Numbered from the stretch's first letter, positions 48,108-57,917 are shown. The stretch is 64,000 nt of DNA from Marinomonas alcarazii (GCF_003208215.1 NZ_QKLW01000008.1:1-64000), one strand, 5' to 3'. Notes: generated from the sequence alone by a model not told the origin. Numbers and translations: made by a program.

Positions 48108-48147
48108 AAAAAAAACAAAACCCCGCTTACCTTAGGTAAGCGGGGTT
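48108..48147 (-). terminator. Intrinsic terminator of the EamA exporter gene
   Basis: A 13-bp perfect stem (48119-48131 with 48135-48147) with a 3-nt loop. On the minus strand TTTTGTTTTTTTT follows. Confidence 0.93.
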
Positions 48148-48174
48148 ATCAGAGCTCTGAGGTGATAAAGAAAA

Positions 48175-49131
48175 CTACCGCTTTTTAAAGATCCCGCTGG
48201 CGATGACAACGCCGACGCTGACGAAGATAAGCCCTGCGATGGAGTAGCCTTCTAGATATTCGCCAAGTACGGGGATGGCGATGAGCGCGGCGAGTACTGG
48301 GGTGAAGGCGCCGATGGCGGCCATGTTTTCCGCGCCAAGTTTTTGGATGGCATAGCCATAGGAGAAGCCCGTCATCAGGCCAACAAGTAGGCTTTGCACT
48401 AGAATTTGACCTGCCAACATATCCCAAGAGGCATCGGCTAGTCCACTAGACGCTAATCCTGTGGCCCATAAGAAAGCCAACGCGATTAGGGAGACTAATC
48501 CCATTAGAGCGGTCGATACCAACGGTGGTAATCCTGCAATCCGCAAACTCACTGTGTACACCGCCCAGAAGAAGCTAGCGGCCAGCAATAATAAATCGCC
48601 TTTCCATGTGTTTTCTGGTGCGGTAAGCAGTGACAAGCTGAATAAAACAACCACGCCGATACAAACTAAGCTCAAGCCGATTTTACGCGCTTGGCTGACT
48701 TTTTCTTGATAGAAAAGCACGGCCAGCAAGGTCACAAAGAAAGGAAAAGCGCCAAGAATTAATAAGCCAGCATGGGACGCAGGAGCGTATTTAACGCCTG
48801 TTGCACTGAGGTAGAAAAACGGCAGGCCGGCACCACATACAATGCCCAATAAAAGTATGGGAGAAACCGCTTTTACTTGGGCTCTAGCGCGCCATAAGAA
48901 AGGAAACAGTAATAATGCTGGCGGAGAAAATCGTAGAATACCCAAATCGAAAGCAGTCAAAGTATTGGTCATGCCAGCACGCATACTGACCAACCAAGAC
49001 GCCCAAATCAAAATACTTACAAAAGCCGCCAATAAGCCAAGGCGAAAACCCCAACCTGTGGCGTATTGTTTGTATTTTGGTGTTTCTTGAGCTGCTATTG
49101 CTGATGTGTGCTGTGTGACTGTTTGGGACAT
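48175..49131 (-). CDS. EamA/DMT family transporter
   Basis: A 318-residue inner-membrane protein with ten predicted helices in two EamA repeats (about 22-160 and 175-310). Typical features include GLPFFYLSATGVKYAPASHAGLL and GAENMAAIGAFTPVLAALIAIPVLGEYL. The substrate may be an amino acid or a drug. The divergent neighbour is an Lrp-type regulator, and such pairs often control amino-acid efflux. I chose the ATG at 49131 after GAGGTGG; a GTG at 49137 is also in frame. Confidence 0.85.
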   Translation of the reverse strand: MSQTVTQHTSAIAAQETPKYKQYATGWGFRLGLLAAFVSILIWASWLVSMRAGMTNTLTAFDLGILRFSPPALLLFPFLWRARAQVKAVSPILLLGIVCGAGLPFFYLSATGVKYAPASHAGLLILGAFPFFVTLLAVLFYQEKVSQARKIGLSLVCIGVVVLFSLSLLTAPENTWKGDLLLLAASFFWAVYTVSLRIAGLPPLVSTALMGLVSLIALAFLWATGLASSGLADASWDMLAGQILVQSLLVGLMTGFSYGYAIQKLGAENMAAIGAFTPVLAALIAIPVLGEYLEGYSIAGLIFVSVGVVIASGIFKKR

Positions 49132-49267
49132 AACCACCTCTTGGGAAATCGATAGCTTTATTATCTGCTCTCATCCGCGAGCATGTCCTTGCTATTTACC
49201 CTCAAGAAAGGCTACTTTTTAGCATATAACACTCAATTCAACTCTTTACATTACTAAGTGTGCCATT

Positions 49268-49729
49268 ATGGATAAAACCGACCTAGATATTCTCTCTCAT
49301 CTGCAATCGGATGGCCGTTTAACCAACGTCGCCCTAGCGGAAGAAATACACTTATCCCCTTCTCCGTGTTTACGCCGCGTTAAACACTTAGAAGATTCGG
49401 GTGTGATAGAAGGTTATCACGCCCGCATTGACCGACAAAAAGCGGGCTTTTCCATGACAGTATTTGTCGAAGTACGCTTAAAAAGCCATGCGGGAGACAA
49501 GCACATCGTCTTTGAACAAGCGATCTTAGAAATGGAAGACATCATCAGCGCCCATCTGGTGTCCGGTATCGCGGACTATCGCCTAGAAGTGGTAGCAAGG
49601 GACTTACAGGATTACGAGCGTATATTAAAGGCTTTGCAGTCACTGCCTCATGTCAAAGACATTCAGAGCCATTTTGCTATTCGCTCAGTAAAAACAGCGG
49701 CACCACTGCCGTTGAACAGGGTGTCTTAA
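49268..49729 (+). CDS. Lrp/AsnC family transcriptional regulator
   Basis: A 153-residue regulator with an N-terminal helix-turn-helix (DLDILSHLQSDGRLTNVALAEEIHLSPSPCLRRVKHLE) and a C-terminal RAM domain (about 65-140) that senses amino acids and forms octamers. It is divergent from the EamA exporter with a shared 136-bp regulatory gap, which makes that gene its likely target. Confidence 0.9.
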   Translation: MDKTDLDILSHLQSDGRLTNVALAEEIHLSPSPCLRRVKHLEDSGVIEGYHARIDRQKAGFSMTVFVEVRLKSHAGDKHIVFEQAILEMEDIISAHLVSGIADYRLEVVARDLQDYERILKALQSLPHVKDIQSHFAIRSVKTAAPLPLNRVS

Positions 49730-49804
49730 TAAGCAAGGGAAAGGCTTTGTTTAATAGCCTGTTTTTAGTATGTTAAGGGGCTATATCCCCTAGAGAATGA
49801 GTCA

Positions 49805-50512
49805 ATGTCATTGAAGCATTACCGCCATCTGCAAGAACATTTCCACAGCCTGATTCGCAATAAGGTGCTGGAAGCGGGCAGTAAGTTACCCTCCGAACGA
49901 GAAATTGGTGAGCAATTCAAACTCACCCGAGTCACAGTGCGCCAAGCACTGCAAAGCCTCGAAATGGAAGGTATGGTTTATCGCCAAAATCGCCGTGGCT
50001 GGTTTGTTTCGCCACCAGCCGTAGTGTATGACCCAGCCGCCCACCTGAGCTTCAATATTTTCGTCACCGAGCAAGGCTATACACCTCATACGGAAAAGCT
50101 GCAGCAAACACTGGTCGCAGCCGATTCAGAAGTGGCAACCAAAATGAACTTAGCCGTCGGCACACCTGTCCTCTTCTTGCACCGTCGACGTTATATTGAT
50201 AATCGCCCTGTATTGATCGAGAAAATGTACATCAATACCACGCTATTACCCGGCATCGAGGAGGAAGACCTAACTCAGTCTCTCAGTCAACTGCTAGCCC
50301 GCAAGTACCAGATGTCTTATCGTGATATGGATTTATCTTTCAAGGCCACCTCTTTGCCTGAAGAAGCCACCAGCGCACTGGGCATTACCGCAGGGCAATC
50401 TGGCCTAAACATTGAACGCATCAATTATACTCAAGACAAACAAGTGCTGGAAATCGACTACGAATACTGGCGCCATGACGCCGTCACTATCCAAATAGCC
50501 ATTCGCGACTAA
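49805..50512 (+). CDS. GntR-type regulator (PhnR-like, UTRA domain)
   Basis: A 235-residue regulator of the GntR/HutC subfamily. The winged helix (LPSEREIGEQFKLTRVTVRQALQSLEMEGMVYR) is at about 25-62, and the UTRA ligand-binding domain covers about 90-228 (PVLFLHRRRYIDNRPVLIEKMYI; LNIERINYTQDKQVLEIDYEYWR). It sits upstream of the phosphonate-type ABC operon, and a HutC-style palindrome lies just before that operon, so it is probably the repressor of the operon and the ligand is probably a phosphonate or related compound. Confidence 0.88.
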   Translation: MSLKHYRHLQEHFHSLIRNKVLEAGSKLPSEREIGEQFKLTRVTVRQALQSLEMEGMVYRQNRRGWFVSPPAVVYDPAAHLSFNIFVTEQGYTPHTEKLQQTLVAADSEVATKMNLAVGTPVLFLHRRRYIDNRPVLIEKMYINTTLLPGIEEEDLTQSLSQLLARKYQMSYRDMDLSFKATSLPEEATSALGITAGQSGLNIERINYTQDKQVLEIDYEYWRHDAVTIQIAIRD

Positions 50513-50633
50513 CCCCTTCTCCAATTCCTGTCTTTTTTTCGCACTTTAAAACATCGCTAAGGACAGCATCGTTTTACTTTTTTACATCTGTCATCAAGAT
50601 GCAACATTTCATCATTATTGTTTTCAACACCAA

Positions 50634-50647
50634 CTGGTATATACCAG
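50634..50647 (+). promoter_or_regulatory. Probable GntR operator
   Basis: CTGGTATATACCAG is a perfect 14-bp palindrome that fits the HutC-subfamily pattern GT-N-TA-N-AC. It lies between the GntR gene and the binding-protein gene, 38 bp before the ATG, and so is well placed for repression. Confidence 0.7.
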
Positions 50648-50685
50648 ATTAACTTTTGTATTCTGACTGCCCACGGAGAGTTGAA

Positions 50686-51717
50686 ATGAACAAGAAGACC
50701 CTTGCTAAATGCTTTACCACGTTTGCAGGTTTCGCTGCTCTTTCTATGACAAGCGTCCATGCCGCACAAACGGAATTAACGGTTTACACCGCCATCGAAG
50801 CGGAAGACCTAAAAAAATACGCAGCGCGTTTCAACGAAGATCATCCAGAAATCAAGATTAACTGGGTACGTGACTCAACTGGGATCGTCACCGCCAAGCT
50901 ATTGGCGGAAAAAGACAACCCACAGGCCGATGTAGTTTGGGGCTTAGCGGCGACCAGCCTAATGCTGCTTGATGGTGAAAATATGCTGCAAAGCTACAAG
51001 CCAAAAGGTTATGACAAGCTTTCGCCTAAATTCAAAGACCGTTCCGAAGAGCCAGTTTGGACTGGTATGGACGCGTGGATGGCGGCCGTTTGTTATAACA
51101 CCGTCGAAGCCGAAAAGTTGGGCTTACCAAAACCAACCTCTTGGCAAGATCTGACTAAGCCTATCTACAAAGATCACATCATCATGCCCAACCCGAACTC
51201 GTCTGGTACAGGCTATCTAGATGTGAGCAGCTGGTTACAACTGTTTGGCGAAAAAGACGGCTGGGCATTCATGGACGGCTTACACCAGAACATCAATCGC
51301 TACACTCACTCTGGCTCTAAGCCTTGTAAACTAGCGGCCTCTGGTGAAATCCCAATTGGTATCTCTTTCGCCTTCCGTGCCGCTAAATCGAAAAAGTCAG
51401 GCGCGCCACTCGACATTGTTTTCCCAACCGAAGGTCTTGGCTGGGATATGGAAGCAACCTCAATCGTGAAAGGCACAGACAAACTGAAAGCAGCCCAAAC
51501 ACTGGTTGACTGGACTGTGTCTAAGAAAGCCAACGAAATGTACAACGAAGGCTATGCCGTTGTAGCGATGCCGGGTGTTGCCAAACCAGTCGAATTCTTC
51601 CCAGCCAATGCGGAAGAACTGATGATTGATAACGATTTTGCTTGGTCTGCTCAAAACCGCGATAAGATTTTAGCGCAATGGCAGCAACGCTTTGATAGCA
51701 AGAGTGAATCCAAATAA
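50686..51717 (+). CDS. Phosphonate-type ABC transporter substrate-binding protein
   Basis: A periplasmic binding protein of 343 residues with a signal peptide (MNKKTLAKCFTTF...SVHA, cleavage near residue 28). The mature part starts TELTVYTAIEAEDLKKYAARFN. The protein has the profile of the putative 2-aminoethylphosphonate binding proteins (PhnS type), which are related to iron-binding FbpA. The ATG at 50686 follows GGAGAG. Codons 2-4 (AACAAGAAG) form an AAN triplet run near the start codon. The ligand is a guess from operon type; iron or other phosphonates cannot be excluded. Confidence 0.8.
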   Translation: MNKKTLAKCFTTFAGFAALSMTSVHAAQTELTVYTAIEAEDLKKYAARFNEDHPEIKINWVRDSTGIVTAKLLAEKDNPQADVVWGLAATSLMLLDGENMLQSYKPKGYDKLSPKFKDRSEEPVWTGMDAWMAAVCYNTVEAEKLGLPKPTSWQDLTKPIYKDHIIMPNPNSSGTGYLDVSSWLQLFGEKDGWAFMDGLHQNINRYTHSGSKPCKLAASGEIPIGISFAFRAAKSKKSGAPLDIVFPTEGLGWDMEATSIVKGTDKLKAAQTLVDWTVSKKANEMYNEGYAVVAMPGVAKPVEFFPANAEELMIDNDFAWSAQNRDKILAQWQQRFDSKSESK

Positions 51718-51802
51718 CACAACAAAGCGGTAATTTCTATTGCACAACAAGCAGTGCTGACTGGCTTCAGCGCTGCTTTTTCATAGGATGAGAGAACAAG
51801 TC

Positions 51803-52876
51803 ATGTCAAATAAAACCTACTTAACACTCGAAAATGTCCAGCAGTTTTTCGGTTCTTATCAAGCGCTAAAGGACATCTCACTGAGTATTGCCGAAGGCGA
51901 ATTTGTCTGCTTTCTAGGGCCTTCTGGCTGCGGGAAAACCAGTTTATTACGAATTATTGCAGGCCTTGATCTACCCACTGGTGGCATGGTTTCCCAAGCA
52001 GGCAAAGACATCACTTATTTACCAGTCAAACATCGTGACTTTGGTATTGTTTTCCAATCCTATGCCCTCTTTCCCAACCTAACCGTAGCAGACAACATTG
52101 CCTATGGTTTGGTATCACAACGCATTCCAGCCAACCAACGTCGAGCACGAGTCAAAGAGTTACTCGCTACCGTAGGATTATCTGGTAGCGAAGAGAAATT
52201 CCCTATGCAGCTGTCTGGCGGTCAACAACAAAGGGTCGCCTTAGCCCGCGCTTTAGCCACATCACCTGGGCTTCTGCTGTTAGACGAGCCCTTGTCTGCA
52301 CTAGATGCTCGAGTACGAGCCCATTTACGCCAAGAAATCAAACAGCTCCAAGAAAAGCTTGGCGTGACTACAATTATGGTAACCCATGATCAGGAAGAAG
52401 CTCTGACCATGGCGGACAAAATTGTTGTCATGAATCACGGTGTGATCGAGCAAGTTGGCTCACCACAAGAGATTTACGCCAACCCCAAAAGCCCCTTTGT
52501 GGCAGAGTTCGTTGGCGAAATGAACTTTCTAGAAGCACAAGTCACACAAAGCGGCCTTCTCAATTCAGGGTCGCTACACCTACGCTCTCCTAAAAACACG
52601 CTTGCTTATGAACAAGCAGTTCGTGTCGCCATTCGTCCAGAAGATATTCGTTTCACAGCTGACACCAACATTGGCAACATTGTGAATGCCAGAGTGGTAC
52701 ATCTGGAGTTTTTAGGCTCCCGTGTACGCTCCCTACTTCAATTGGACGACCGCGAAACACCGATTATGGCCGACATCTCCATGAACGAAATGGCTCGTCT
52801 TGAACTATCACAAGGACAAAAAGTGGTCTGCCAATTGCCACAAGATCGCCTACATATCTTTGCAGGAGCGGTGTAA
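51803..52876 (+). CDS. Phosphonate-type ABC transporter ATP-binding protein
   Basis: A cytoplasmic ATPase of about 357 residues. Walker A is GPSGCGKTSLL, the signature LSGGQQQRVALARAL, Walker B LLLDEPLSALD and the switch His in VTHDQEEAL. A TOBE domain follows (about 270-355, including RPEDIRF), as in PotA/FbpC/PhnT-type importers. I chose the ATG at 51803 (MSNKTYLT) since the ATG at 51788 has no space for a ribosome site. Its TAA overlaps the permease ATG. Confidence 0.9.
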   Translation: MSNKTYLTLENVQQFFGSYQALKDISLSIAEGEFVCFLGPSGCGKTSLLRIIAGLDLPTGGMVSQAGKDITYLPVKHRDFGIVFQSYALFPNLTVADNIAYGLVSQRIPANQRRARVKELLATVGLSGSEEKFPMQLSGGQQQRVALARALATSPGLLLLDEPLSALDARVRAHLRQEIKQLQEKLGVTTIMVTHDQEEALTMADKIVVMNHGVIEQVGSPQEIYANPKSPFVAEFVGEMNFLEAQVTQSGLLNSGSLHLRSPKNTLAYEQAVRVAIRPEDIRFTADTNIGNIVNARVVHLEFLGSRVRSLLQLDDRETPIMADISMNEMARLELSQGQKVVCQLPQDRLHIFAGAV

Positions 52877-54591
52877 TGGAAGCCACCTTAACTACAACAG
52901 ATACAAGCAGCCAAAAACAGCCTCTGATCCGTCGTCGCAGTTGGGATGAATGGGCGCTTGGCTGCATGATGATTGTTGGCACCTTAGCACTGGTCGTTAC
53001 AATTGTACTGCCTATCTACAGCCTTTTATCTAAAAGCGTACAAAACCGCGAGGGTAACTTTGTTGGGCTAGAAAATTTCACACTGTTTTTAACCACCCCA
53101 AGTCTGTCCAGCTCCATTGGCCATTCTGTTTTCTTAGCCTTTGTCTGTACCTTGATCGTCACTAGTCTGGCGTTTTTTTCAGCTTACGCTATTAACCGTA
53201 CCTGTATTCCACTCAAAGGTATGTTTCGTCTGATTTTGGTTCTACCAATTTTGTCCCCCTCTCTGTTGCCTGCCATCAGTTTGGTGTACTTGTTTGGCAA
53301 CCAAGGCATTTTGAAAGAACTGTTGTTTGGAGAAAGTATCTATGGCCCGATCGGGATTATTATTGGCTCCTGCTTTTGGACCTTTCCCCATGCGCTGATG
53401 ATCATGCTAACCGCACTATCGAAAAGTGATGCACGCTTATACGAGTCTGCAGAAGTGTTAGGCGCGTCGCCATGGCGTACTTTCGTCACCGTCACCTTGC
53501 CAGCAGCTAAGTACGGCATTATCAGCGTGGCTTTCGTAGTGTTTACCTTGGTGATCACCGATTTTGGCGTACCTAAAGTAATTGGCGGACAGTACAATGT
53601 CTTGGCGACCGACATTTACAAGCAGGTAATTGGACAACAAAACTTTGAAATGGGCGCCACTGTTAGTGTGATTCTCTTATTGCCTGCGGTACTCACTTTC
53701 TTAACCGATCGCTGGTTACAACGTCGGCAGTCTGCGCAGTTAACGTCAAAAGCCGTGCCTTTTGCTCCCAAACCACGCCCACTAGCCGACAAGCTGTCCT
53801 TGTTGTTTATGCTTGTTCTTTCCGGTGTGATCATCGGCATTATTCTGATGGCGGTATACGCCTCTTTGGTAACGTTCTGGCCTTATAACCTATCTCTTTC
53901 TTTGAAGAACTATCAGTTTGATTTGATGGACGGCGGTGGCTGGGCTTCCTATTGGAATTCTTTACAGATGGCAGCCTATACCGCAGTGATCGGTACGCTG
54001 TTTATTTTCTTCCAATCCTATTTGGCGGAAAAGCTGTCTGGATATGGCGTACTAAAAGGCTTTTTCCAATTATTTGCCATTCTGCCCTTGGCAGTACCTG
54101 GCTTGGTATTGGGTTTGGCGTACATCTTTTTCTTCAACGCTCCTAACAATCCACTCAATAGCATTTATGGCACCATGACCATTTTAGTCGTGTGCACCAT
54201 TAGCCACTTTTATACGGTGTGCCACATGACCGCATCGACTGCCTTAAAACAAATTGACCCTGAGTTTGAATCCGTCTCAGCGTCACTCAAGGTGCCACAA
54301 ATTATCACCTTTTGGCGTGTGTCATTGCCGGTCTGTTTGCCTGCGGTATTGGACATTGCCAGCTATCTTTTTGTGAACGCGATGACAACAGTTTCTGCGG
54401 TCGTATTCTTGTACTCCTACAACACGACCTTAGCTTCAGTTGCCGTGCTCAATATGGACGATGCGGGTGACATTGCTCCTGCTGCAGCGATGGCGGTCTT
54501 AATCATGGTGACGTGTATGGGCGCTCGAGTGGTGCATTGGTTTCTCGGTGATGTGTTACTAAAACACACGCAAAGCTGGCACAAGCGCTAA
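52876..54591 (+). CDS. Phosphonate-type ABC transporter permease (fused, two-domain)
   Basis: A 571-residue inner-membrane protein with two permease halves (about 30-275 and 310-560), each with about six helices and an EAA-type loop (ESAEVLGASPWRTFVTVTLPAAKYG and ESVSASLKVPQIITFWRVSLPVCLP). Such fused permeases are found in PhnU2-type and FbpB-type importers, while Salmonella has separate PhnU and PhnV. Its start overlaps the ATPase stop by one base (TAATG). Confidence 0.9.
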   Translation: MEATLTTTDTSSQKQPLIRRRSWDEWALGCMMIVGTLALVVTIVLPIYSLLSKSVQNREGNFVGLENFTLFLTTPSLSSSIGHSVFLAFVCTLIVTSLAFFSAYAINRTCIPLKGMFRLILVLPILSPSLLPAISLVYLFGNQGILKELLFGESIYGPIGIIIGSCFWTFPHALMIMLTALSKSDARLYESAEVLGASPWRTFVTVTLPAAKYGIISVAFVVFTLVITDFGVPKVIGGQYNVLATDIYKQVIGQQNFEMGATVSVILLLPAVLTFLTDRWLQRRQSAQLTSKAVPFAPKPRPLADKLSLLFMLVLSGVIIGIILMAVYASLVTFWPYNLSLSLKNYQFDLMDGGGWASYWNSLQMAAYTAVIGTLFIFFQSYLAEKLSGYGVLKGFFQLFAILPLAVPGLVLGLAYIFFFNAPNNPLNSIYGTMTILVVCTISHFYTVCHMTASTALKQIDPEFESVSASLKVPQIITFWRVSLPVCLPAVLDIASYLFVNAMTTVSAVVFLYSYNTTLASVAVLNMDDAGDIAPAAAMAVLIMVTCMGARVVHWFLGDVLLKHTQSWHKR

Positions 54592-54603
54592 GGCAATAGG
54601 ATC

Positions 54604-55524
54604 ATGACGCTAACCGCTATCCTACTGGTATTAATTTCAGCGTTTATGCACGCTGGCTGGAATTTCTTTGGAAAACAGGCGAAGCCTACCCTCGCCTTTT
54701 TCTTTTTGACCATGTTACTAGGCAGCCTGTTATTTTCTCCATTAATTGTTTGGCAGTGGTCATTGATTCAAGCCTTTGATCTTCGCATTCTGGGCTTGCT
54801 GTTATTGACAGGTCTATTCCAAGCTCTGTATTTATGGGGATTAGCAGAAGCGTATCGCGCTGGAGATATGTCGATCGCCTATCCAATCGCACGTTCATCG
54901 CCATTAATAATCGTCTGTGTCTCAAGCTGGCTTTTAGGGCAAGGTTCTGGTATTTCCAATCAAAGCATCGTTGGGGTGATTTTGATTGTTCTAGGCTGCT
55001 TATTGATTCCTCTACCTCGCTTACAAGACTTCAGTTGGCGCAATTATAACAATCGCACCACTGTATTTGCGCTCATTGCCGCTTTCGCTACCGCAGGCTA
55101 TTCCTTAGTAGATGATCGTGCGACACAGTTAATGCGGGAGTTAGCAAGCCCTGATGGCACCCCTATTTCACCACCTGAGCATATTGCTATTTTGTACGTC
55201 ACCCTACAAAGTTGCTTTTCACTTATCTGGATGGTGTGGTTTGTCTGGCTATCCAAACCGCAGAGGCAACAATTTAAAGACATGGCTCGAAGGCAATGGC
55301 GACTTGCGGCCATTACAGCGGTGCTAATGCTATGCACCTATTCTCTGGTCATTTTAGCCATGGCGTTTGTGAGTAACGTGAGTTACGTGGTGGCATTCCG
55401 GCAACTGAGCATTCCGCTCGGTGTGCTTTTCGCGGTCATCGGTTTTGGTGAATCATTCAAACTCCCCAAGCTCATTGGTGTTGGTATGACCTTCACAGGC
55501 CTAATTGCCGTCGCATTGGGTTAA
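54604..55524 (+). CDS. EamA/DMT family transporter in the phosphonate-type operon
   Basis: A 306-residue membrane protein with about ten helices in two EamA repeats (4-140 and 155-305; SAFMHAGWNFFGKQ and GLAEAYRAGDMSIAYPIARSSPLII). It lies 12 bp after the permease gene and 60 bp before the HAD gene on the same strand, so it is probably in the operon. It could export a by-product or take up the same nutrient by another route; the sequence does not say. Confidence 0.8.
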   Translation: MTLTAILLVLISAFMHAGWNFFGKQAKPTLAFFFLTMLLGSLLFSPLIVWQWSLIQAFDLRILGLLLLTGLFQALYLWGLAEAYRAGDMSIAYPIARSSPLIIVCVSSWLLGQGSGISNQSIVGVILIVLGCLLIPLPRLQDFSWRNYNNRTTVFALIAAFATAGYSLVDDRATQLMRELASPDGTPISPPEHIAILYVTLQSCFSLIWMVWFVWLSKPQRQQFKDMARRQWRLAAITAVLMLCTYSLVILAMAFVSNVSYVVAFRQLSIPLGVLFAVIGFGESFKLPKLIGVGMTFTGLIAVALG

Positions 55525-55584
55525 TCCTATTTAACAGAGTATATCGCCAACCATGTTAAGGTTGGCCTAGAGTAAGGAGCCGAG

Positions 55585-56238
55585 ATGGCACTGGCATTTT
55601 TTGATTTAGACAACACGCTTGTGGCTGGCGATACAGCACAAGCTTTCTCTGAGTATTTGGCAGCAAGCAACTTACCGACCCCAGACGATTTTCTCAGCGT
55701 TAACCTAGCTTATATGGAAGACTACGATGCTGGCCGACTTAACTTAGCGGATTATATGCGTTACACCCTCGCGCCTTTAATCCAGCTCAATGCGGAACAA
55801 GTAAATGATGTGATTGATGCATTTATTAAAGATAAAGTGTCAGAAATGATCTTACCGAAGGCAAAAGCCACCCTAGCAAAACACAAAGCAGCCGGTGATA
55901 CTCTGGTGATCATCTCGGCCACGGGCACTCACCTTGTGGCCCCCATTGCTCGCTACCTTGGTGTTGAACACGCCTTAGGGGTCGATATTGAGTACCACAA
56001 CGGCCAGATCACTGGAGAAATAGCAGGCGTACCCACTTTTCGTGAAGGCAAGGTAACACGAGCCATAGAATGGGCTGAACAGCACCACATGAGTATGGCC
56101 GATTGTTTTTTTTACAGCGACTCTCACAACGACCTCCCCTTACTAGAAAAAGCGTCCAACCCTATCGCAGTCGATGCTGACCCAATTCTCTTGAAGGTGG
56201 CTCAAGAACGCGACTGGCCTGTCATTAGCCTTCGCTAA
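55585..56238 (+). CDS. HAD-IB family phosphatase
   Basis: A 217-residue haloacid dehalogenase-superfamily hydrolase of the SerB-like IB type. Motif I is FFDLDNTLV (the nucleophile Asp and general acid), motif II is IISATGTH, the lysine is in FREGKVTRA, and motif IV is FFYSDSHNDLPLL. It lies at the end of the phosphonate-type operon, preceded by AAGGAG. It is probably a phosphomonoesterase acting on the imported compound or its product, such as a phosphorylated alcohol; this is inference. Confidence 0.85.
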   Translation: MALAFFDLDNTLVAGDTAQAFSEYLAASNLPTPDDFLSVNLAYMEDYDAGRLNLADYMRYTLAPLIQLNAEQVNDVIDAFIKDKVSEMILPKAKATLAKHKAAGDTLVIISATGTHLVAPIARYLGVEHALGVDIEYHNGQITGEIAGVPTFREGKVTRAIEWAEQHHMSMADCFFYSDSHNDLPLLEKASNPIAVDADPILLKVAQERDWPVISLR

Positions 56239-56246
56239 TTCTTCCA

Positions 56247-56279
56247 TAAAAAAGGGTCGCTTTCATGCGACCCTTTTAT
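56247..56279. terminator. Bidirectional terminator between HAD phosphatase and chemoreceptor genes
   Basis: An 11-bp perfect stem (56250-56260 with 56267-56277; AAAAGGGTCGC and its complement) has A-runs and T-runs on both sides. It lies between two convergent genes. Confidence 0.9.
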
Positions 56280-56303
56280 CTTTATAGCGTTATCAGCAAC
56301 AGA

Positions 56304-57917
56304 CTAAACTTTAAAACTCCCCACCTGTTGATCCAATACTTTGTACAACTTAGTAATGTCTTTTGACTGTTGTTGTATCAGATCAGACACAGATTGGACA
56401 GAGTCCGTTTGATCCTTTAGCGACACCATGTTTTGATTAATGTCATTAGCAACAACCGATTGCTCCTGAGTAGCTTGTGCCGTTTGCGCTGCCATCTCTT
56501 GAACCTTCGCAAAGGATTCCTGCAAACTATTGAACACGCTGGTAACTTCACCAAAATTACTCACTGTAAATTCAGCATTGTCACGGCTGTTTTGAATCGC
56601 TTTAGAAGATTCAGCCACATTGATTTTTAGCTGCTCTATCATACCTTCAATTTCATTAGTGCTGTCTTGCGTACGAGTTGCTAAGGTGCGCACTTCATCC
56701 GCCACCACAGCGAAACCACGTCCCTGCTCACCTGCTCGAGCCGCCTCAATAGCGGCGTTCAATGCCAACAGGTTGGTCTGTTCAGCGATATTTCGGATCA
56801 CTTCCAAAACGGAGGCAATACTCTCTGAACTCTTTTGTAGCTCACCAGAACGGCCAAGAGCAAGTTCAATATCCGCCACGAGCGTAGTAATTGCATGCTG
56901 AGATTTGTTGACTGCAGACATACCATTTTGCGTCAAACTGTTAGAATTTTTGGCTTCGTCTGCCGTATCACGAGCGACAGCCGCCATTTGCTGGTTAGAC
57001 ATATCCATTTCATGACCTGCACTTACGATCGAAGCAGAAGCATTCGCCAGTGCGGTGGTAATGCCCGCCGTTTTCGTTGCTACGCTATTTAGCTGGCCAG
57101 TCATTTCACCCAACGCATCCGACTGTTTATGAATGCTACCAATGATGCCTTTTAGACGTTCCACAAAACCGTTAAATTCATCCGCAAGATCACCCAACTC
57201 GTCTTTAGTAGAAAACTCGATACGTTGAGTTAAGTCACCATCACCTTCCGATATTTCACGAATACGTTGTCCTAAGTAACGCACTTGATTAGTAAGCGTT
57301 TTAGGTGTTTTGTAGCTGAACCAAGCAGCTATTACCAAACCGATAACCACAACAACAATCGCCATTTTCTCAAAAGCTTTTTCCTGTTCTATTACGGTTT
57401 TTTTAGACATTTCCGCATGGTTATTTACCGCTTCGCCAGCTTTATCAAGAATGTCCCTTAAAGCGCTAAAGTCTGCATTGGCTTTCTGCTCTGCAGCCGC
57501 AAAATTCGGATCATTTCGCTCTAACTTCACAAGCGCATTTGAAGCATTCAACCAAGTCGTAAAGGCCTTATCAAAACCACCTTGCGATTGATAAATTTCA
57601 GGCTCTGCTGATAAGTACTGACGGTATAGATTAAAGCGATCTTTTACTTGTTGGGCATTTTCAACACGATCCTTTTCTTCGTCATCACGCTTACCAACAC
57701 CTACGACAAGGCGCTGCTCTGCGAGCTTCGCTTGATAAAGATCTCTATCCGCATTCAGAATAACCGCAGACGCTTTTCCATAAGAGTCGGCTTGTGTATT
57801 GAGAGCAACCGTTAGTTGATTGATGATAAATACCACTGCAATCATAGCGATCACAAAGGTGATACTCATCACAAGTACGGGCAAAGAGCTTTTCACTCTA
57901 ATAGAATTTAAACGCAT
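56304..57917 (-). CDS. Methyl-accepting chemotaxis protein
   Basis: A 537-residue inner-membrane chemoreceptor with a membrane helix at about 12-34, a periplasmic four-helix-bundle-like sensor (about 35-180), and a second helix ([14 protein letters not shown], about 185-200). A HAMP domain has [12 protein letters not shown], and the tip is [19 protein letters not shown] (about 390). I chose the ATG at 57917 with AGGGGA 8 nt upstream; the longer TTG frame is poorly supported. The ligand is unknown, and it differs from the receptor at 42.4 kb in the sensor region. Confidence 0.92.
   Translation of the reverse strand: MRLNSIRVKSSLPVLVMSITFVIAMIAVVFIINQLTVALNTQADSYGKASAVILNADRDLYQAKLAEQRLVVGVGKRDDEEKDRVENAQQVKDRFNLYRQYLSAEPEIYQSQGGFDKAFTTWLNASNALVKLERNDPNFAAAEQKANADFSALRDILDKAGEAVNNHAEMSKKTVIEQEKAFEKMAIVVVVIGLVIAAWFSYKTPKTLTNQVRYLGQRIREISEGDGDLTQRIEFSTKDELGDLADEFNGFVERLKGIIGSIHKQSDALGEMTGQLNSVATKTAGITTALANASASIVSAGHEMDMSNQQMAAVARDTADEAKNSNSLTQNGMSAVNKSQHAITTLVADIELALGRSGELQKSSESIASVLEVIRNIAEQTNLLALNAAIEAARAGEQGRGFAVVADEVRTLATRTQDSTNEIEGMIEQLKINVAESSKAIQNSRDNAEFTVSNFGEVTSVFNSLQESFAKVQEMAAQTAQATQEQSVVANDINQNMVSLKDQTDSVQSVSDLIQQQSKDITKLYKVLDQQVGSFKV

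Noticed and set aside
47955-48174. A possible HicA gene upstream of HicB
   Set aside because: No frame of about 60 codons with HicA features on either strand; the stretch is A/T-rich with a terminator.
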